Origin: Gymnopus androsaceus JB14 | Lineage: Eukaryota > Basidiomycota > Agaricomycetes > Agaricales > Omphalotaceae | Direction of reading: 5' to 3' | NCBI GenBank assembly: GCA_009733575.1 | Contig: ML769491.1 | Span: 1-64,000, forward strand | DNA length: 64,000 nucleotides | Shown here: one piece after another, positions 1 to 8,869 of the stretch | Numbering within the stretch: position 1 is the stretch's first letter | Layout: each line of letters starts with the position of its first letter | Made by a program: the position numbers and the translations under genes | Notes under the pieces: model-generated | What the model saw: only the letters and a program-made list of their open reading frames with translations | Told to the model about the DNA's origin: nothing | Databases searched by the model: none

Positions 1-849
1 AGAAATGAGGAGGCGCAGTGAATGGGAACGGCCATGCATCAGCAGATGCAGGAGCCGGTACAGAGGGTGATGATTCTTCAGCAGCAGCGTCATCCTCATA
101 CCCACTCAAAGTCGGCGACCTCGTCATCGTCGAAGCCGATCGCGGGAGAGACCTAGGTAGAGTGGTCAACGATAATATCACTGTGGAGGAGGTCGAAGCC
201 TGGCTGGATGCTGGAAGGAGTGCATCAGGACAGATAATCAGCGGAGGTAACGGTAATGATTCGCAACAGTCATGGAGCGAATCGTCGCCTATGCCTACAC
301 CCATCTCGCCTACAGGAGTATATGCCGGGATATCGATTCCTCCTCCTGGTGCTTCGGGCCTAGGTCTGGGTGGAGCAACCAACCCTCCTTCCGGTGCAGG
401 TGCCAATGCTACAGGTGCACCCAACAAGAAGGAAATCAACCCGAAACAGATTTATGCGAAGGCTGGACCGGCGGAAGCGAGTGTGCTGGCGGCAAAGATG
501 AGCGATGAGCTCAAGGCGTTGCAGTTGTGTCAGAGTAAGGTCAGGGTGAAAAAGTTGCCGATGGAGGTGGTGGATGCCGAATATCAGTGGTATGTGGTCT
601 TTCTGCCTTCGTTCAAGCTGTCTCTTGTGTTCAGCTGCTGATACTAATATTCAGGGACCGACGCAAACTAACGTTCTACTTCGTCGCGGATAAAAGGATT
701 GATTTCAGAGAGCTTGTGCGGGAGTTGTTCAGGTACGTCTTTCGTTCCATTCGTTGTGCTTTCTCTTGATGCCAATCAACGATTTTAGGCTGTATAAAAC
801 GCGTATTTGGATGGCCTCGTTGCAAGGCGGAGGAGGCTTTGAGCAGTGA
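1..849 (+). CDS. PSP1 C-terminal domain protein, 3' part of gene
   Basis: This is the end of a gene that starts upstream of the window. The first visible exon probably begins at 19 after an AG acceptor, because an in-frame stop lies at 6-8. Exons run to 589, then 655-732 and 789-849. The introns at 590-654 and 733-788 have GT...AG ends and keep the frame. The protein shows the PSP1 C-terminal region: VGDLVIVEADRGRDLGRVV, then KEINPKQIYAKA, KLTFYFVADKRIDFRELVRE, and it ends in RIWMASLQGGGGFEQ. The Gly/Pro/Ser-rich stretch before KEINPK is a typical disordered insert. In yeast the family was found as suppressors of DNA polymerase alpha mutants, and the bacterial relatives are YaaT/RicT. The molecular role in fungi is unclear. 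Confidence 0.85.
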
Positions 850-3800
850 ATTTGCTAGACAAAGAAATGCAACAACTCAAAGCAAAGAAACGAACAAAAG
901 AATAATTTGGACCGACGTTCAATCATGAACAATCATGGATGCTATTTTCTTTTCTTCCGGCCTAGACCGTACATTGTCGGCCGTTTTATGTATGATTTCT
1001 TTCTGGGGAATTGAAAGATGAACCATGTAATGAATGATTTTTGTGTACTATTATTGCCTCCTCTTCCTCTCCTCTATCTCTTATTCAATTTGACTCCTCC
1101 TCTCCTTGCGATTGTGCTTATTATCCCTTCCCTCCGCAATGTTTCTCTCGATGCTATCTATTAAGCTTATTCCTTTTCTTCCCGGGCTCAATGTCTATGG
1201 CTTATCCAGGCTCTCTTCTCCCTCTACCCCTTCCCTCCATCTTCCCTCCTACCCCGACATCAAAAATGGGCTGATCGTCGTCTGTTTGCATAGTATATTG
1301 TGTTCCGTGTTCTGTTTTGCTCATTCATTTGTACATATACATACCATACCCACCCCGCTTTGCTGTTCCAACTATTTATTACTCAAGAGATTTCCGGTCA
1401 TGATTCCGAGGTTGATCTATCTCCACTTACAATTGTTTGTTACATGCATGCATACAATACCTACGGGTTACATACAGTGTTTTGTTGTTTCGAAAGAAAT
1501 TGTACTTGTACTAGGTTTAACATGTGCATGGCTAGCCCCTATGCAATGATTCACAAATGCAGACATGTGCAAGGACTATGGTTGCATTTGTCATTCTGAC
1601 TTGTACTTTGCAGCTCTTTTATACATGTTGCACACTATACTTTCATTCTGGAGACTCCAGAGCTTTCATCAAATCATCACTGCTTCTTCAATCAAAGAAT
1701 AGCCATTGCATTTGGAGGACTGGCAATACCTCCAAGCCAATCATGGTGCTCAATCACAGTCTGTTTGAACCCAGTCCCCAAAACCCACAAGTGAGCATTA
1801 TGATTATCTAGATGAAATTACTGGCACACATTTTTCAGTGACTAGTTCCCTACAACATGAGGTACCAGGCATCACAACTTCCAACTTAGGCAAAGACAGG
1901 AGTGATGAGGAAAAGAGAAGAAGATGATATTGAGAACTAGGAGGTATTGATGAGATTGAAGCTAAGGACTAACCTATAGCTATAACCACTATGTACTGTA
2001 TCATTTCGAAAATAAGTTCAGCTGATGTTATCATCAGCAAATTCCCTGGCATATGAAGTGTATTGACGGCGCAATGGTATTCCATGATACCGGATCACGC
2101 CAAATGATACAGCTTCCATAGTCAAGTGAACAATACATCTGCTATATGGATTATACCTGGATGATACACAGATCATACACCATTTACACTACACCTGCAC
2201 TAAGTATTAAGTACTGTAGCAGTGCAAGTTCTCTTCAATGCAGCAGCTCTACTACCACAGCATGATTTGGTAAATCCAATGTTGTGAAGAAGGAGAAAGA
2301 TTGGCTGGCTTGATGCATCGCAATCGGGACATCTGAGAAAGAAAAAACCTCTCAACTTTCAAGTCAGTTCAAACTCCCCAGCTGTACAGTCTCACGTGCT
2401 GGTGACACGGCATGGCACCCCATGGCGCCGCTTTTTTCTTTCGTTCTTCCAGCATTCTTCTTACCAATTCTCTTCATCCTGATCTTATCCCTTGTTTTAG
2501 GTGACATGACTTCGTGATAATCGAAACAGCTGGCATTATCAAAGGGGCTCTGGTGAGTGCAGCTTAATTTTTGCAGGGCGTTTCTCATAATATTTATACT
2601 AGGCTTTTCCACTGACATCTTCCCATTCCCTTCCAACGCATTATATATGTCTTCTGTTCACTCTAAAGGTATGTTTTTCACATAGCTTTTGTCTTGGTGC
2701 CGATGCTGACAGTTGTTCATGTCTGTTTATGTCTTCTGAGTTTCACTGGTATGTTATTTTACTGCCAGCAATACCATACAATCCAATTTAACTTTTTTCT
2801 TTCTACAGGCTCATTTTCAATGTAAGCCTGGTGGCGGATTAAGGTGTGTGTGTAAGATCATGCTTTATCATGTATTTTCTTACTGACTATTTGACCAGCT
2901 TTGAATGATGGCCGCCACCCTATTTTCTTGCCATGCATATGCCAATGCGGATTTTTGGTGGGATCTGGAGGTGACACAATTGATATGTAGTTGTAGCTTG
3001 AATGAGTGGTATCATTTGGGCTCGGTTTTTTTGATAGTTTACAGTACTAGTAGACAACCCTGTTACTAGCATTGTTCAATTATATTGCTTTTGTCTGCCT
3101 ATTTTGTGCATATTGTGAGCACCAGAAATGTATCAATGAGTATGATACTCATATAAAGAGTGCATAACGTATAATGGTCTATTTTGAGGTGTGTATACCG
3201 CTCGGAAGTCCCTCAGGGCATTGTATAATGCTGTATACTGCAGTATGTCAGGGTATTTCATTTATGCATGCCCCCCCCCGACAATACAGGGCTGAATCCG
3301 CATGATTCCATATAATTGGCATGGCTCCACGCGGATCATACATCTCGGAACTTGCTGATGATGTGTTATGGCTTGGACACATTCAATTCAGAGTTCAGCT
3401 GCCGCCAGGTGGCATGATGCATTGAAATAGAAGGTTGAGTCAGAAATTTTCCAAATTTCGGAGTCCATGTCCAACTTCCAAGAGGCTGCAAATAATTAAG
3501 CGCCCAACTGGGGGTCGGTTAGTTATTCCGGCCATTAGGCCAGAAAAAAAAAGTTTGACACCCCTCTCAATGGGTGATTTGGGGCATTTTTGGGACATCC
3601 TTAGTCCATTGCACTTACCACCAGATGTCTGATTGAGCTCCTCCCTCTTCATTCCTCCATTTCTGGTAATTCTTACAGATGACAGTCACCTTTTTGTCAC
3701 ACCAGTCACATAGTGTTAGATAGTCCTAACTTCCAACACTTCAGTGAAAATGTTTTCTAAAAGGTGTCCTTTCAAGATTCATAGTATATACAATCTAAAA

Positions 3801-3856
3801 AAGCTTGGGATAGTCTGACTGGTAGCTCTGAGGCAGAAAAATACAATATCTAATCT
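850..3856. other. gene-free intergenic stretch
   Basis: No sustained or intron-joinable reading frame was found. The first few hundred bases are pyrimidine-rich, compatible with a 3' UTR and terminator region of the PSP1 gene. From about 1850 to 3400 the DNA is AT-rich with many short TATAC/GATAC words. The segment around 3285-3450 (with CTTGCTGATGATGT near 3351) resembles 7370-7530, so both may be remains of one old repeat. Confidence 0.5.
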
Positions 3857-4664
3857 TGTTACAGCCATGCCTACCGAATCACCGACCGAGCCCTCAGACC
3901 CTATTCTATATCTAACCAACCGGTTACCGTCTCGGCAACTCCGGCCACCGTATCGGCTCGGCTAGTCCGGCCATCACATTGGCTTGGCAACTCCGGCCAT
4001 TGCATCGGTTCGGTTACTCCGGACTTTTGACCACTTCACCAATATTGGTCAATCTACACCATTTCCGGTACTCCGGACACTCGGCCGAGGTTTCCGGTGT
4101 ATTATGACCGATTATCTCGGCATATCTCGGTCGATCATCTCGGCATAACCTCGGTATAACTCCGGTCCAGTCTCGGGAACTATTCCCACACTATTGTTTT
4201 ATGCCTGTTATTGTTTTATTGTCTTTCGCTTCACTATTATCTTTTGGTACTGAATTACTTTATTGTTTTACTTACCGAGGGACCGGTCCGGCCCCGGAAC
4301 ATCGGCCCCATTGGCAGTATTTAAGTAGTACAAACTTGTATAGTAACCTTAGCTCCAAAATCAACTTAGTCTGGCCTTGTACTCATTCCGAGTCCTTCCT
4401 TGACCAATTGACCGAGATTCCGGTTACTAAGCCGACACAGCCACATGATCTCGGTCGAACCTCGGCTACGCCTTCGGTCCTACTGTCTTAACTTAGCTTA
4501 GACTTTGCCTTACTATTTTCCTCTCGGGACACCTTACAGCGTGTCAAGGGTGTTGCCAATAGCTTCACCGAGTCCCATAACTCGCAAGGTCCAACCCGGA
4601 ATCTTTCTGGACCATTTCTGTCCGATATCTCGGCCGCTCCACTCCGGGTCGCACGGACTTAACA
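3857..4664. mobile_element. solo LTR, family 1, copy 1 (808 bp)
   Basis: The segment begins TGTTACAGCC and ends GGACTTAACA, so it has the TG...CA ends of an LTR. It is flanked by a perfect 5-bp direct repeat, AATCT, at 3852-3856 and 4665-4669. No gag or pol sequence lies beside it, so it is a solo LTR left by LTR-LTR recombination. It is rich in CpG and contains many CTCGG/CTCCGG words. The 3' half aligns with the LTR at 6399-7021 (TTTAAGTAGTA, AAAATCAACTTAGTCT, AAGGGTGTTG.CAATAGCTTCACC). Whether it belongs to a Gypsy or Copia element cannot be told from the LTR alone. Confidence 0.85.
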
Positions 4665-4869
4665 AATCTTGATTTACCATATATGGTGCATGGGAACACT
4701 TGCGTAGTTAGTTAGTCTGACCAAAAGTCTAGTTCCAAAAAGTTCGACCTGCAGTCAACTTTTTGAAAGTTTGCAGCCCCTTGTCCATGTCTGAACTTTT
4801 CTTTGGCTCAAAATTTTTTTTCATGTCTGAATTTCTGGCCTAACCTCAGAATTTTGGACCTAACATATA

Positions 4870-5144
4870 CAGTGTCAGCAAAATCAAATCCACACCCCCG
4901 ATTTGGAAACCACCTACATCACTGACGCTAAACTTTTTTCATACTGTTTTGTACTGTTTTTTTTTGTGAATACTATAATATTATGACTATATACTGTACT
5001 CTACACTACTCCTGGTGTTAATACAGATTGTGTATCATTGAAAACAGCAAATTTTTACTGAGAGGGGACTTTTTTTGTGCGGTAAGCACCAGTGACATAT
5101 GCAATTTCTAAATTGGGGGTGTGGATTTGATTTTGCCATCACTG
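4870..5144. mobile_element. short TIR element of Tc1/mariner type (275 bp)
   Basis: The ends are inverted repeats of about 40 bp with a few mismatches. They start CAGTG and share the words GCAAAATCAAATCCACACCC and its complement. The element is flanked by TA at 4868-4869 and 5145-5146. CAGT-like ends and a TA target are known marks of Tc1/mariner elements. There is no transposase frame inside, so it is non-autonomous. Confidence 0.75.
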
Positions 5145-5159
5145 TATTTTATTCAATTA

Positions 5160-5333
5160 TTAGGGATGTTTTGGGCCAGCAAATTTTACTGCTCCAAATT
5201 TTGCTGTAATGTACAGCAAATTTAGCTTGATAGAGCTATTTCTTTGCTACGTCATGCTGTACAAAAGTAGCTGTAAAATTTCGCAAAATTTGCCTCTGCA
5301 ACTGACAAATTTGCCGGCCCGAAACATCCCTAA
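5160..5333. mobile_element. short TIR element (174 bp)
   Basis: The ends are TTAGGGATGTTTTGGGCC and, on the other strand, TTAGGGATGTTTCGGGCC, continuing into GCAAATTT, giving about 27 bp of inverted repeat. TA lies on both sides (5158-5159, 5334-5335). It sits only 15 bp from the previous element. It contains no coding frame and the superfamily is not certain. Confidence 0.65.
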
Positions 5334-6138
5334 TATTGCAAAATTGTTGCAAAATACTGTGATTCTACACTGTTTGACATATTTCATTAAAAATTAGCAA
5401 GAATAAATTCAATGATCAATATCCGCATTGTTAGAATCCTCCAACCACAGTATTGTAGCCACAGGATGTGGCTTGTTGTGGCTAGATTTTTTTTCATTGC
5501 CAAATCAGGCAATTCCATAGTCCATTGTTCAAATATTATAGCCTATTTCTAATCACTAGTCTGTCCGAACTTTCAACCCAACCTCTGTGCGCAGGTATAT
5601 CTCCGAACCTTTGTCTCAACCTTTGGTGGCTATGCAATGTTTTTGTCCAAACTTTGGGACCTACCTTTTGCGCTGAAATTGAAAATTTTGTCTGAACTTT
5701 TGGATCAACCTCTTAGTCTTTAAACAAGGGTCCTAGTGGCTGGCATAGCAGGTCACCAAATTTAGCCTATAAATGCTGAAAAATCATAGTTCAAAGGCCA
5801 ATGTTACATGTTACAAAGATAGAAATCACCCTAGTTTAGTACCCTGCATTATGCATTACTGAATATGAGAAGAATATCTTCACAGTGTCTACTCAGAGTG
5901 TCTATTTATATGTCAATGATACTTGACTGTGAAGGCTCTACTCCTTTCTCCCCGAGATGTCTGCATCAATCTGTACAATCTCATTGAATCTTTGTCCATT
6001 GTGTCCACATCTCAGTGCACAGACTGTCCTTGCCCATTTCACTTACCTATGATATTAGTTCATGACAAAATATTCTTTAGATGACGACAATACACTGCTC
6101 TCAAGAGGTGACTACCAGTATCCAAATTACCTTGAATT
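5334..6138. other. gene-free AT-rich stretch with old repeat remains
   Basis: No coding frame is supported. The part around 5750-5800 (CACCAAATTTAGCCTATAAATG) resembles 13370-13430, which suggests two diverged copies of one repeat. Confidence 0.4.
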
Positions 6139-6331
6139 CCCAGGCAGTCTAGGCCACCCGAGAGACACTCCCCTAATCCTGGGGACTCTAGGCAAAAAAT
6201 TTCTGCCCCCAAAGATCTCCAGGGATCCCCAGAGACACCAGGGATCTTCAGGTTTCCCTGAGGTTTCCTCAGGTGTCTTTAAGTGTCCTAGGATTAAGGG
6301 GGTGTCTCTAGGGTGGCCTAGACTACCTGGG
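6139..6331. repeat. foldback (inverted-repeat) element
   Basis: The arms at 6139-6180 and 6290-6331 are reverse complements over 42 bp with about four mismatches (CCCAGGCAGTCTAGGCCACC against GGTGGCCTAGACTACCTGGG). The loop of about 110 bp itself contains smaller complementary words (CCAGGGATC, CCTCAGG). A 91-codon frame across it is a by-product of the palindrome. No clear target duplication was seen. Confidence 0.65.
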
Positions 6332-6398
6332 CACTAGGGAAGTTTTTCAGATGGACCACTATGTATGGGACTACCTGTATTCAGATTTATATACTGTC

Positions 6399-7021
6399 TG
6401 TTATATCCATGCAAATCACTACAGTCTACCAACACTCAATTCATTGCTATCAATGTTTCCGACCCTTCAACGTTTCCAATGTTTCAATGTTTTAACCCTT
6501 CGATCTATTGATCCAATACTGCCCTTTACCTTCAGAAACATTCCTATCATGATTCTGACAACTTTCCAATACTTATTGTTTTATTCCTTTTATATTTTTT
6601 TGTCTTTCTTACTGAATTACTTTATTGTTATACTTACTGAATACACTCCCAGATTTATATTACTTATTGTTTTTTGTATTTATCCGTTGATCCAAACTCA
6701 CTAGTATTTAAGTAGTATACCATGAATCGTAACTTTAGTTTGAAAATCAACTTAGTCTAGCTGATCTTCTCCTGTCTTCATATCAACATCTCCACCGATC
6801 GATCAATCAACATTGCAATTGACTTGCAGCTGTGCATTTGCTCCGCTCCACCCTTTTCCTATTACTTCCCTCTGGGACACATTACAGTGTGTTAAGGGTG
6901 TTGCTAATAGCTTCACCAAGTTCCGTTAATTTGAAGGTCCAACCCAGATCATCAATCAATTCATGTGATTGATTTGCAATTGATTCTTTGCTGCTTTGAT
7001 CCGGGCTGCACAGGCTTAACA
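6399..7021. mobile_element. solo LTR, family 1, copy 2 (623 bp)
   Basis: It begins TGTTATATCC and ends GGCTTAACA, with the perfect 5-bp direct repeat CTGTC at 6394-6398 and 7022-7026. It aligns with the solo LTR at 3857-4664 but is shorter and much poorer in CpG. Most differences I could align are C to T or G to A. No internal retrotransposon sequence adjoins it. Confidence 0.85.
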
Positions 7022-7639
7022 CTGTCTCATTTTGAGCACTTTTTAAGGGCCTGTGACTGTGACCAATTGTATGATTTTTTTTTTTTTTCATACTGTAGGC
7101 ATAGGGTGTGACCTGTGACACCCAAAATTTTAGGGGACAAAATACAAAATTTGGTGCTGCAGGCCGCAATTTTTGAGCTGAAATTGCTCAAAATTTTGTA
7201 GACCCCCCTGTGGGACCTGCAACATGGTGTGACAGTTCGAAAAATTGGGATGCCCTGTGAACTGTGACTTATGAAGTGCTCGAAATGCTACAGTATGGGT
7301 GGTGTGGTGTCCTGTTATGGACAGGTGTATGGAGATGCATGGGCATATAGATTCTATTTACCCTGGTATAGAGCAGTATGAAATGTATGGAGCCATACTC
7401 TCATAGATTTTCTAACTTGCTGATGATGTCAGGCACTTGCAGGGACTGGCCACATCATACACATTTTGTTGATGTAACTTGTGCATTGAGCTCAAATCAG
7501 TCCTTTGAGGCTCGCCAGGTATCCTGCCCCAATAGCTGCAATGCTTCAGGGAAGAATGGTACATTCAGGAGTGAGTTTCCTGACAACATGGAATCTTGGA
7601 TATGAGTTGATTGGATTTATATGTGAGTTATTTCTTTTA
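7022..7639. other. gene-free stretch between repeats
   Basis: No coding frame is supported. Around 7370-7530 it weakly resembles 3285-3450. The segment holds T-runs and the CTTGCTGATGATGT word only. Confidence 0.35.
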
Positions 7640-8326
7640 GGATAATTCTACTGAACAACCCCCTTGCTGGCAACAACCCTCCCAAAAAAGGAAATTTTTG
7701 CAAAAGCTAGTTTGACAACCCCATCACACTTGTCACACATGTTTGAATGTGATTTTAAAAAATTCTTTTATGTGTTTTTTTGAAAAAAATTCAGCTACCT
7801 CATGCCTCACCTTACTTAAGTTATAACACAAACTGCTCAGATTCCCAAATAGGGCTGCTGATAGTATCTGAAATATATAAACACCATACTTTGGGCAATG
7901 CTTAAGGCTGAATTAAACTCAGATTTAGCAGCTCAAAAACTAAAATATGCCCAATGTTACCCAGTGCATATTGGTATCTAAATCTAAGATATTTAATATC
8001 ATCAGCCATAAATTGCCATATCTGTATGACTAAATATGACAGATGGTAAGCTGCAAGTTGTAACTACAGAAAGGACCTTATATTGCTGCATGGCTACCTG
8101 TGAAAATGCACTGTAATGCTGTACTTTAAAGTTATGGTGCATATCCCTAAAGGCTAAAATAATTGGAATACTGCACCAAGAGCAAATCTCTGACATTCAC
8201 AAAAAATTGAGTTCTGAGGCAAAGTTATATGTTGTGACCTCAATGTGACCATGTGTGACCATATGTGACCTCAACTGGGTTGTTAAATAAGACTTGAGCC
8301 AAGGGGGTTGTTCAGTAGAATTATCC
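7640..8326. mobile_element. Mutator-type non-autonomous element (687 bp)
   Basis: The first 27 bases (GGATAATTCTACTGAACAAC and the next seven, CCCCTTG) are a perfect inverted repeat of the last 27. A 9-bp direct repeat, TTTCTTTTA, flanks the element at 7631-7639 and 8327-8335. Nine-base duplications are characteristic of Mutator-like elements. The interior is AT-rich without a transposase frame. Near the right end are short direct repeats (TGTGACC). The intact duplication suggests a fairly recent insertion. Confidence 0.85.
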
Positions 8327-8335
8327 TTTCTTTTA

Positions 8336-8869
8336 GGCTTGTAGAGCCCCAAGTCTTATAATGTGTTTAATCAATGTGAGCTCAGTTGGACATGAAGTAG
8401 TGGTACAACTATATGTGTTACTGTACCTGTTAGATCAATGTAAGCTAGTACTTAATAGTAAAATTAAGTAACAGGACAATAAGTAAGCAAAAGAAACTCC
8501 CACCTCAGTTAGACACAAAGTAATAGTGGCACAACTGAGGGAGGTAAAATTCACTGCTCTAGGTATATAAATCAATTCTAAAATTGATGTAGGTAAGCAG
8601 AAACCTCAAGACTGGATAAAAAATATAAGTAAATATAAGCGGTAGGCTAAAGCATAGTGTACCATATGGAGTACTCTCCAAAAAGAAATCAAAATAAGTA
8701 AGCGCTACTGTACAGATACAACGAAAGCAGACGCATAGCAAAGATAACAATGACATACAAGTGTTAGTAGCAATTCCTACAGAGCAAAAAATGGGAGGAA
8801 AGATACTGAATTCAACATAATCCAATAATGTAAGCACTAGAGCTAGCACTGCATCCAGTGTGAGGTAAA
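8336..8869. other. gene-free 3' flank of the NLR gene
   Basis: No coding frame is supported. It contains AGTAAG/TAAGTA-rich AT sequence that lies downstream of the minus-strand NLR gene and may carry its 3' UTR. Confidence 0.35.

Noticed and set aside
2364..2636. 90-codon minus-strand frame
   Set aside because: No domain, no intron-linked continuation, and placed in repeat-rich DNA.
2640..2840. ATGTCTTCTGTTCAC followed by GTATGT and several AG sites, like a gene with mini-exons
   Set aside because: The exons would be under 40 bases, no product of meaningful length results, and similar AT-rich signals arise by chance.
6062..6337. 91-codon plus-strand frame
   Set aside because: Most of it is the foldback element. 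The amino acids mirror the palindrome.
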